A stretch of DNA of 5,722 bases. Source: Bacteroidales bacterium. Its GTDB lineage: Bacteria > Bacteroidota > Bacteroidia > Bacteroidales > JAADJA01. The translations under genes and the position numbers were made by a program. This document shows, piece after piece, positions 1 to 5,722 of the stretch. The stretch is taken from positions 1 through 5,722 of the forward strand of contig JAIORT010000147.1 of assembly GCA_021107975.1 (NCBI GenBank), written 5' to 3'. The notes beneath the pieces are model-generated. The model was not told where the DNA came from and did not search any database. It was given only the letters and a program-made list of their open reading frames with translations. The first letter of the stretch is position 1. Every line of letters begins with the position of its first letter.

Positions 1-2424
1 CTATACAGGTATTGGTACTTCTTTATTTTGACTATTTTTATTGCGCTTCTAATCGCATTTTTATTTAACAAATATACAAAATCGGTATATGAAGTAGATA
101 CAACAGTGCTTGTTAAAGAAGACAATTCCGCACCTGACGCCCAGGCTTTACTTGGTTTTGGCTTCAGGGGCAATCAGCAAAATGTTGTAAATGAGATTGG
201 GAAACTTAAATCTTATACATTGGTTAACCAGGCAGTAAGAGAATTGAATATGGAGTTATCATATTTTAAGGAAGATAATTTTATAACCAGTGAGTTATAT
301 AAGGACAATCCGTTTAAAGTCGTTTTCGATACGCTCCATCTTCAGCCGGTGAATGTAAAATTCAAATTATCCATCCTTTCCAATAAAAATTATACGCTTG
401 AAGCAGAAGGAAATGAAGCAAAGTTGTATGATTATGAAAAATTTGAAATTTATAAGGATGAAGATCCAACCAAACAAGTTTTTATAAGTATTGACAGCAC
501 TTTCGGATTCGGGCAATACATTTATAATGATAGTTACCGTTTCAAAATAGTTTTAAATAAACTATACAATCCTGAAATTCATGATAACAAAAATTATTAT
601 TTTGTTTTTAATGATGTTGATCAACTTACCATGCGTTTCCGGTCTTTTGAAATAGAACCCATTGAAGAAGAGGCTTCAATCATTAAAATAACTTTAAAAG
701 GAAATAGCGTTGAAAAATCAGTTGATTTTCTCAATAAATTAACAGAGGTCTATTTAAGAAGGAATTTGGATCAGAAAAACAGAGCTGCAGAAAATACTAT
801 TGTATTTATTGATTCCCAGTTAAAAGAAATTTCTGATTCACTTAACCTTGCAGAACAAAACTTACAGGATTTCAGAACCACTAAGCAAGTCATGGATTTG
901 GATTTTCAAGCTGCCCAGGTTTTTGAACAACTTAAAGAACTGGAACAGGAAAAAGCCCATCTTGGTCTAAAATCCAAGTATTATGAAACATTAAAAGACT
1001 ATATCATAAAAAATATGGACTTAGATGATGTTTTAATTATTCCCACTACTATGGGAATAGAGGATCCTTTGCTAAACGAACTTACCTCAGAATTATCAAA
1101 ATTGTATTCGGAGAAAGAAGAAAAGCTATATTTTTCAAAATCTTCAAATCCGATGATTCAGGCACTTAATCAAAAAATCGAATTAACGGAAGCTACTTTA
1201 TTAGAAAACACCAGCAACATAATAAATACTTCTAATATAGCAATAAAAGATATTGACAGGCAGATATCCGACTTAGAGGGCAGGATAAGTCAATTACCTG
1301 CTATTCAAAGACAATATCTGGGAATTGAAAGGAAGTTCAAGTTAAGTGATGAAATGTTTACATACCTGCAGGAAAGGCGCTCTGAAGCACAAATTACAAA
1401 AGCATCTAATGAACCTGATAATGAAATTATTGATATTGCCAGAGACCTGGGAGGTTCACCGGTATTTCCTAAAAAAAGTATGAATTATATGATTGCGATT
1501 GTACTTGGGTTAGTTTTGCCTGTGGTATATATTATGGGTAAAGATTACTTTAATGATAAGATCATCGAAAGGAAAGACATTGAAAAGATTACCGATTTCC
1601 CGATTTTAGGGCATATTATTCACAGCAATAAGGATACCCAGGCAGTAGTTGCCGAATCACCTAAGTCTTCCATTGCAGAATCATTCCGGTCAGTCAGGAC
1701 AAATTTGCAGTTTATTGCAAAGGGAAAAGATAAACAAACCGTTTTGATTACTTCTGATATGGTAGCTGCGGGTAAGACTTTCTGTGCTATTAACCTGGCT
1801 ACCATTTTTGCTTTATACGGAAAAAAATCTTTATTAATTGGATTTGATTTGCGTAAACCTAAGATATATAAGGATTTCGGTTTATCCAATACCGAAGGGG
1901 TAAGTTCATTCCTTATTAATAAAAGCAAACTTGAAGATATTATCCAGGCTTCACCGATTGATAATCTGGATATCATTATGGCAGGACCTGTGCCTCCAAA
2001 TCCTTCTGAGCTTATTGCTTCGGATAAAACCGATGAGTTGTTTACCAGGTTGAAAGAAGTTTATGATTATATTGTTATTGACTCTCCTCCGGTTGGCTTG
2101 GTTACCGATGCTTTCCTGCTAATGAAATATACCGATGCAAACTTATTTATTGTAAGACAAAACTATACTAATAAAAAGGTATTTGGTTCCATTATGGGCG
2201 ACATTGAAAAAAGAGGCCTTCCAAATGTTAGTATCCTGGTTAATGATGTTAAATTAACTAAAAATTCTTATGGCTACGGCTACGGCTATGGTTACGGCTA
2301 CGGCTACGGTTATGGTTATGGTTACGGTTATGGCTACGGTTACGGCTATGGTTACGGTTATTATTCAGATGATAAGGAACAAGAGAAAAGCTCTACAATA
2401 AAAAGAATTTTTAAGAATACATAG
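1..2424 (+). CDS. wzc: Wzc-like polysaccharide co-polymerase / BY-kinase (5' partial)
   Basis: Inner-membrane protein controlling assembly and export of capsule or exopolysaccharide, with a cytoplasmic autophosphorylating tyrosine kinase. The frame is open from base 1 and reads LYRYWYFFIL before the first candidate start (TTG at 28), so the true start lies upstream. Residue numbers here count from base 1; 807 are visible. TM1 is about residues 5-22. A Wzz-type periplasmic domain follows, with probable coiled coils at about 245-335 and 357-430 and a GNVR-like segment at about 430-466 (LPAIQRQYLGIERKF). Proline-containing SPVFP precedes TM2 (about 494-512). The cytoplasmic part has the EX2RX2R motif (E560, R563, R566), Walker A (MVAAGKT, K592, T593), Walker A' (IGFDLR, D616) and Walker B (IVIDSPP, D694). 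The tail is Tyr-(Gly-Tyr)15-Tyr at 757-788, followed by a charged end. Oddities: the P-loop lacks the usual Gly-Glu before GKT, and Walker A' has Gly where the first Asp is normally found. Family assignment is firm; the polysaccharide is unknown. Confidence 0.95.
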   Translation, partial: LYRYWYFFILTIFIALLIAFLFNKYTKSVYEVDTTVLVKEDNSAPDAQALLGFGFRGNQQNVVNEIGKLKSYTLVNQAVRELNMELSYFKEDNFITSELYKDNPFKVVFDTLHLQPVNVKFKLSILSNKNYTLEAEGNEAKLYDYEKFEIYKDEDPTKQVFISIDSTFGFGQYIYNDSYRFKIVLNKLYNPEIHDNKNYYFVFNDVDQLTMRFRSFEIEPIEEEASIIKITLKGNSVEKSVDFLNKLTEVYLRRNLDQKNRAAENTIVFIDSQLKEISDSLNLAEQNLQDFRTTKQVMDLDFQAAQVFEQLKELEQEKAHLGLKSKYYETLKDYIIKNMDLDDVLIIPTTMGIEDPLLNELTSELSKLYSEKEEKLYFSKSSNPMIQALNQKIELTEATLLENTSNIINTSNIAIKDIDRQISDLEGRISQLPAIQRQYLGIERKFKLSDEMFTYLQERRSEAQITKASNEPDNEIIDIARDLGGSPVFPKKSMNYMIAIVLGLVLPVVYIMGKDYFNDKIIERKDIEKITDFPILGHIIHSNKDTQAVVAESPKSSIAESFRSVRTNLQFIAKGKDKQTVLITSDMVAAGKTFCAINLATIFALYGKKSLLIGFDLRKPKIYKDFGLSNTEGVSSFLINKSKLEDIIQASPIDNLDIIMAGPVPPNPSELIASDKTDELFTRLKEVYDYIVIDSPPVGLVTDAFLLMKYTDANLFIVRQNYTNKKVFGSIMGDIEKRGLPNVSILVNDVKLTKNSYGYGYGYGYGYGYGYGYGYGYGYGYGYGYGYYSDDKEQEKSSTIKRIFKNT
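2269..2361 (+). repeat. In-frame hexanucleotide repeat (TAYGGY) encoding the Gly-Tyr tail
   Basis: Fifteen consecutive TAYGGY units plus a final TAT encode Y(GY)15, and one further TAT at 2362 completes the run. All 15 Gly codons are GGC (7) or GGT (8). GGA and GGG are absent here although both occur elsewhere in the gene. The six-base unit is exactly two codons, so gain or loss of units would change the number of tyrosines without shifting the frame. In BY-kinases the C-terminal tyrosine cluster is the autophosphorylation site, and its phosphorylation state affects kinase oligomerisation and polymer output. That this tract is phosphorylated, or variable in length, is inference. Confidence 0.95.
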
Positions 2425-2443
2425 ATTATCTCTCTACAATAAA
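2391..2443. repeat. 12-bp direct repeat flanking the convergent gene junction
   Basis: CTCTACAATAAA occurs perfectly at 2391-2402, inside the 3' end of the wzc-like gene, and again at 2432-2443, inside the 3' end of cysQ. The copies are 41 bp apart and bracket both stop codons. The sequence after each copy does not align beyond chance, so this is not a recent 41-bp tandem duplication. It may be a trace of an old rearrangement or coincidence. Each copy is coding on a different strand: SSTIK in the kinase, FIVER in CysQ. Confidence 0.5.
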
Positions 2444-3229
2444 CCAGGGATTTATCAGGGATTTAGTGTTATAGGTTATTTCTTTTTGTGTATTATAATT
2501 TATAAGTTTACCTTTTGCATATTTAACTATTGCATGACCGGCAGCAATATCCCATTCCATTGTTGGTGCAAATCTTGGATAAATATTTGCTTTACCTTCT
2601 GCAACCATACATATTTTTAAAGAACTGCCCCTTGAAAGTACTTCTATATTACCATGTTTTTTTCTTAGCTGATTAATAAAATTTTCTGTTTCCTTCGTCA
2701 TATGTGATTTGCTGCCTACTACCGTATATATATTTTTGATGTTTTTTAGCGGTAAATTATTCCCCATTGAAAGGTAATCATTTAATGAAAAGTCTTTCCC
2801 TGTATCAGTAATATTTTCGATTTTAACAGAGCCGGTTAAACTGCTTGCAAAATAAAGACTCTTTTGAACAGGAACATAAATTACACCCAATACTGGTTTT
2901 TTTCTTTTTATCAATGCTATATTTATTGTAAACTCCCCGTTGCGCTTTATAAATTCTTTAGTGCCGTCTAAGGGATCAACAATCCAGAAAGATTCCCATT
3001 TTTTTCTGGCCTCATAAGGAATAAATTTTCCCTCCTCGCTTAAGATTGGTATTTGTGTTTTATCAAGATAAGAATGTATTATTTCATTCGACAGGGTGTC
3101 GGCTATAGTTAAGGGAGATTTATCATCTTTATAGCTAATATCAAACTCATCTTTATAGATTTTGCAAACCTCTTCACCTGCATCAATCGAAGCATCAATT
3201 GCTGTTTTTAATAATTTTTTAATTTCCAT
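2426..3229 (-). CDS. cysQ: 3'(2'),5'-bisphosphate nucleotidase CysQ
   Basis: Cytoplasmic Mg-dependent phosphatase of the inositol monophosphatase superfamily. It hydrolyses 3'-phosphoadenosine 5'-phosphate (PAP) to AMP, relieving inhibition caused by this by-product of PAPS-using enzymes. The protein has 267 residues, a normal length for CysQ. Visible motifs in order are KSPLTIAD (37-44), SEEG (64-67), the metal-binding DPLDGT (85-90) followed by the CysQ-typical KEFIKRNGEFT, and the C-terminal WDIAAG (226-231) with D227. All expected metal ligands appear present. The end, LINPWFIV, also fits CysQ. The ATG at 3229 follows the upstream permease stop codon in the same frame (TAA, two codons, ATG) with 6 bp between genes, so the two are very probably co-transcribed and perhaps translationally coupled. 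Close relatives (other IMPase-family phosphatases) are less likely because of the KEFIKRNGEFT signature and the sulfur-assimilation neighbours. Confidence 0.95.
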   Translation of the reverse strand: MEIKKLLKTAIDASIDAGEEVCKIYKDEFDISYKDDKSPLTIADTLSNEIIHSYLDKTQIPILSEEGKFIPYEARKKWESFWIVDPLDGTKEFIKRNGEFTINIALIKRKKPVLGVIYVPVQKSLYFASSLTGSVKIENITDTGKDFSLNDYLSMGNNLPLKNIKNIYTVVGSKSHMTKETENFINQLRKKHGNIEVLSRGSSLKICMVAEGKANIYPRFAPTMEWDIAAGHAIVKYAKGKLINYNTQKEITYNTKSLINPWFIVER

Positions 3230-3235
3230 AATTTT

Positions 3236-5008
3236 TTAATAGATATAATAAAAGTATAAAATTGCGACGGTTACAAACATATAAATAAAAGTAAGAGGTA
3301 ATCCGATTTTTATATAATCTTTAAAAGAATATCCACCCGGGCCATATACCATTAAATTAGTCTGGTAACCAATTGGTGTAATAAAATTAGCTGCAGCAGC
3401 AAAAGCAACAATTAAAATAAAAGGGGTTGTCGGCAATCCTAAATTTATAGCAGCAGTTACTGAAATAGGAAAAATAATAGCAGCAGCAGCTTTATTTGTA
3501 ATATAAGAAGCTAACAAATTTGTTATTAAAAATATACCAAAAAGTAATCCCAGAGGACCAAAAGGTTTAAAGACCGAAATAATAAAATTAGCAATAATAT
3601 CAGCCATCCCTGTTTTAATCATGGCGGTTCCAATAGCAAGCGATAAAACAATGATTATTGCTAAATTATAATCAATGCTTTTCGGAATGTCTTTTGGTGA
3701 AGCAATTTTTAATAACAGGATAATTATCATTAATATCATTAATGCCATAAAAAGGGAAATGACGCCTATGGCAGAAAGAAAAATAGCGGCTGCCACACCA
3801 CCGAATAAGGTTATGCTTTTATATAACTTTAATTTTCTGAACTCTCTGATCTTTGAAATAAGATAAAAATCATGTGTGTCATACGATCTTTTTGCAAAGT
3901 CATCACCGGCTAATAATAACAGAACATCACCCGCTTTTAATTTTACCGCTCCTATTTTTCCCGGTATTCGTTCACCGTTTCTGTGAACAGCAAGGATAGC
4001 AGCATCATATTTTCCCCTGAATCCTGTTTGTCTGACAGTTTTGGTTATAAGGGTTGAATTATGAGAAACAACAATTTCCAATACCTCTGTGTGTGGCTTT
4101 TTTACAAACATCCCTACCTGCGTCAAGGCAAGGCCTGTATCTGAGTTGATCATTTCGGCAATAGATTCGGTATCTCCGGCAAAAACCAGAATGTCTTCTT
4201 CCTGCATTATTTCAGATGGCGAAACTGCAGACAGACGCTGCTCACCCCTTGTGATTTCAACAAGGAATGCTCCTTTAAGATTTCTTAAACCGGCTCCTTC
4301 TATTGTTTTTCCTATTAATTTTGAGCTTGATCTTATTTGAGCTTCAACAAGATATTCCCGCGATTTGGTTGAGAAATCCGCAATCACATCTTTTCGGTCA
4401 GGTAATAGTTTGTTACCGAATAATATCAGATAAATTGATCCCAGAATAATCATTGGCAATCCAACGATTGTAAAATCAAATAATTCCAAAGGTTTAAGTC
4501 CCGGAACAATTAATTGATCAGTAACCAATCCATTTACAATCAGATTTGTTGATGTGCCGATCAATGTTGCACAACCACCTAAAATGGCAGCATAAGACAG
4601 AGGTATCAATAATTTGCTGGGCTTTATATTATTTCTTTTACTCCAGTTGTGAACATAAGGCATCATAATAGCAACCAGGGGAGTATTATTAAGAAAGGCA
4701 GAAAAACCGGAAACAACCACTATCATTTTTATTAAAAACCCCCTGTAACTTTTGGTTTTTCTGAAGACTTTATCGAAAAGCCCGTCAATAATATCTGTCT
4801 TCCGGATGATATCTCCTAATAACAAAAGCAGAATAATAACTGCTATTTGCTCGTTAGCCATTCCACTGAGGATTTCTTTTGGTGTTAGAATACCGAAAAA
4901 CCCTAAAACAATTACTCCGATGAGAAAAGTAAAAGCAGGTCCGATTATCTCAGTATAAAGAGAAATAATTATGAAAGCTAATACTATTGATATAATTAGA
5001 AGATCCAA
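3236..5008 (-). CDS. SLC13/DASS family permease with two TrkA-C domains, probable sulfate transporter
   Basis: Integral membrane anion transporter, 590 residues. The N-terminal membrane half (about 1-200) contains NNTP (107-110) and the substrate/sodium-site-like GTSTN (151-155). A soluble insert at about 215-385 holds two RCK_C/TrkA-C-like domains (about 220-290 and 306-385, each with a 'DxLVFAGD' or 'DVLLLLAGD' strand). The C-terminal membrane half (about 395-590) contains ITNKAAAA (503-510) and TPIGYQTN (544-551). This half-domain-half arrangement is typical of bacterial SLC13 permeases often linked to sulfate. Substrate is inferred from the neighbours cysQ and cysC; other divalent anions cannot be excluded. 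Start choice: TTG at 5008 is the best candidate, because no ATG or GTG lies between the in-frame stop at 5027-5029 and this codon, and the first internal Met is residue 50, well past TM1. It leads the operon with cysQ. Oddity: Lys506 and the segment before it differ from the TE-x-ITNN pattern I would expect in the second repeat. Confidence 0.9.
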   Translation of the reverse strand: MDLLIISIVLAFIIISLYTEIIGPAFTFLIGVIVLGFFGILTPKEILSGMANEQIAVIILLLLLGDIIRKTDIIDGLFDKVFRKTKSYRGFLIKMIVVVSGFSAFLNNTPLVAIMMPYVHNWSKRNNIKPSKLLIPLSYAAILGGCATLIGTSTNLIVNGLVTDQLIVPGLKPLELFDFTIVGLPMIILGSIYLILFGNKLLPDRKDVIADFSTKSREYLVEAQIRSSSKLIGKTIEGAGLRNLKGAFLVEITRGEQRLSAVSPSEIMQEEDILVFAGDTESIAEMINSDTGLALTQVGMFVKKPHTEVLEIVVSHNSTLITKTVRQTGFRGKYDAAILAVHRNGERIPGKIGAVKLKAGDVLLLLAGDDFAKRSYDTHDFYLISKIREFRKLKLYKSITLFGGVAAAIFLSAIGVISLFMALMILMIIILLLKIASPKDIPKSIDYNLAIIIVLSLAIGTAMIKTGMADIIANFIISVFKPFGPLGLLFGIFLITNLLASYITNKAAAAIIFPISVTAAINLGLPTTPFILIVAFAAAANFITPIGYQTNLMVYGPGGYSFKDYIKIGLPLTFIYMFVTVAILYFYYIY

Positions 5009-5090
5009 AATAATTTTTTTATTTCTTTACAACAGCAAACTTTATATATTTAAATAGTGTATAAAAGATAATTCAGACAATTATAGTATA

Positions 5091-5120
5091 TTTCGGGTAA
5101 TTAAAAATTATCTAAATTTG
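5091..5120 (+). promoter_or_regulatory. Bacteroidota-type promoter for cysC
   Basis: TAAATTTG at 5113-5120 matches the Bacteroidota -7 consensus TAnnTTTG exactly. TTTC at 5091-5094 is a one-mismatch match to the -33 box (TTTG), with 18 bp between, inside the usual range. Transcription would start near 5126, giving a leader of roughly 33 nt before the cysC ATG. The leader is too short for a known sulfur-responsive riboswitch. Confidence 0.65.
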
Positions 5121-5125
5121 CGCTT

Positions 5126-5133
5126 CAAAATTA
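5126..5133 (-). promoter_or_regulatory. Candidate -7 box for the permease-cysQ operon
   Basis: On the minus strand these bases read TAATTTTG, an exact match to TAnnTTTG. It would give a 5' leader of about 110 nt before the permease TTG start. No convincing -33 box is seen upstream on this strand (around 5150-5157). A competing candidate is TAAAGTTTG at 5036-5044 (minus strand), closer to the gene but with a spacer one base too long and also no -33 partner. The rest of 5009-5158 is AT-rich, with a 10-bp palindrome TATTTAAATA at 5047-5056 and no other recognisable signal. Confidence 0.3.
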
Positions 5134-5158
5134 AACAAATCATATTGATATTTAAGAA

Positions 5159-5722
5159 ATGAAGAAACAAGACAATAATATTTTTCCTGTTTTTCACAAA
5201 ATAATTCAAAGAAAGGATAAAGAAAAACTCTTAAACCAAAAGTCCAAAGTTATATGGCTAACCGGTCTTTCCGGTGCAGGTAAAACTACTGTTGCCAAAC
5301 ATTTGGATGATGAATTATATAAAAGAGGATTTGTAACACAGATACTTGATGGCGACAACATCCGTTCAGGTATCAATAATAATCTTACTTTTTCGGAAGA
5401 TGACCGATATGAAAATATAAGGCGGATTGCCGAAGTCTCAAAACTTTTCCTTAATTGCGGCATAATTGCAATTAATAGCTTCATTAGTCCTACTGAGGAA
5501 ATCAGAGAAATGGCAATGGATATTGTGGGGAAGGAAAATTTCATTGAAGTTTTTATCAACGCTCCGATTGAAGTCTGTGAGAAAAGGGATATAAAAGGAC
5601 TATATGCCAAAGCAAGGCGCGGAGAAATTAAGGATTTTACCGGGATAGATTCACCTTTTGAAATTCCCGAACATGCAGATATTGAAGTCAGAACAGATAT
5701 TCAAACGGTAGAAGAGTCGGTT
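5159..5722 (+). CDS. cysC: Adenylylsulfate (APS) kinase CysC (3' partial)
   Basis: Cytoplasmic enzyme that phosphorylates adenosine 5'-phosphosulfate (APS) with ATP to give PAPS, the sulfate donor for sulfotransferases and the substrate of PAPS reductase. 188 residues are visible with no stop. The family is usually about 200 residues, so roughly a dozen are missing past the window edge. Motifs in order: P-loop GLSGAGKT (36-43), DGDNIR (64-69), FSEDDRYENIRR (78-89), FISP (108-111) with the Ser that is phosphorylated in E. coli CysC at 110, KGLYAKAR (146-153) and FTGIDSPFE (160-168). The ATG at 5159 is set firmly, since an in-frame TAA sits at 5153-5155. The N-terminal extension IFPVFHKIIQRKDKEKLL resembles that of Bacteroidota CysC. 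A small oddity is Thr77 where Gly is usual in 'NLGFS'. It is divergent from the permease-cysQ operon and probably starts a cysC-cysD-cysN run to the right (not visible). A fused CysNC is excluded because the gene starts directly with the kinase domain. Confidence 0.95.
   Translation, partial: MKKQDNNIFPVFHKIIQRKDKEKLLNQKSKVIWLTGLSGAGKTTVAKHLDDELYKRGFVTQILDGDNIRSGINNNLTFSEDDRYENIRRIAEVSKLFLNCGIIAINSFISPTEEIREMAMDIVGKENFIEVFINAPIEVCEKRDIKGLYAKARRGEIKDFTGIDSPFEIPEHADIEVRTDIQTVEESV

Noticed and set aside
1..30. TTG at 28 as the start of the wzc-like gene
   Set aside because: The frame is open to base 1 and codes for LYRYWYFF, the usual residues leading into TM1 of this family, so the gene begins outside the window.
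1620..1976. Open frame of 118 codons on the minus strand, inside the kinase domain
   Set aside because: It lies wholly opposite conserved Walker-motif coding sequence, has no family resemblance, and is a shadow of the real gene.
2445..2465. Tandem CAGGGATTTA direct repeat with one base between copies
   Set aside because: It lies in the coding sequence for the conserved CysQ end SLINPW and is explained by codons; too short to call a repeat element.
3389..3500. Runs of GCAGCAGC triplets, possible trinucleotide repeat
   Set aside because: They encode the alanine-rich conserved hairpins of the permease on the minus strand and are only a few units long.
3675..4958. Three short plus-strand open frames (3675-3866, 4089-4340, 4752-4958) opposite the permease
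   Set aside because: All are antisense to conserved permease sequence and their translations show no recognisable motif.
5009..5158. Possible riboswitch or small RNA in the divergent intergenic region
   Set aside because: Only 150 bp, AT-rich, with no stable GC stem, no SAM-riboswitch-like core and no terminator; promoters account for it.
5206..5610. Minus-strand open frame of 134 codons opposite cysC
   Set aside because: The plus strand carries all CysC motifs in order, so this is an antisense shadow.

Overview
The window looks like a chromosomal piece from a Bacteroidota bacterium. The evidence is AT-rich DNA, weak or absent Shine-Dalgarno sequences, one good Bacteroidota-type promoter -7 box (TAnnTTTG), a Wzc-type protein ending in the long Gly-Tyr tail often seen in this phylum, and CysC and CysQ proteins of the type I recall from it. 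I cannot name a genus from sequence alone.

Layout: (1) Positions 1-2424, + strand, hold most of a Wzc-like capsule/exopolysaccharide co-polymerase fused to a bacterial tyrosine (BY) kinase. Its first few residues lie outside the window. It ends in a Tyr-(Gly-Tyr)15-Tyr tail encoded by an in-frame hexanucleotide repeat. (2) Positions 2426-5008, - strand, hold two genes that probably form one operon: an SLC13/DASS-type permease with two TrkA-C (RCK_C) domains, then cysQ, which encodes a 3'(2'),5'-bisphosphate nucleotidase. cysQ meets the wzc-like gene tail to tail with one base between the stop codons. (3) Positions 5009-5158 are a divergent intergenic region with a well-supported promoter for cysC and weaker candidates for the permease operon. 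(4) Positions 5159-5722, + strand, hold cysC (adenylylsulfate kinase), cut by the window end about a dozen residues short of the family's usual length.

Working together: the permease probably imports sulfate, CysC makes PAPS from APS, and CysQ removes PAP, the by-product of sulfotransferases and PAPS reductase. This is the core of a sulfate-activation module; cysD/cysN would be expected just beyond the right edge. Its position beside an exopolysaccharide exporter/kinase gene raises the possibility that the PAPS is used to sulfate a surface polysaccharide, but no sulfotransferase or glycosyltransferase is visible here, so this is inference.

I see no RNA genes, insertion sequences, CRISPR arrays or clear intrinsic terminators. 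All four genes belong to recognisable families and I found no new system. The points most worth a second look are the length and construction of the Gly-Tyr repeat, the altered P-loop of the kinase, the one-base convergent junction with a 12-bp direct repeat around it, and the nearly symmetric pair of -7-like boxes between the permease and cysC.
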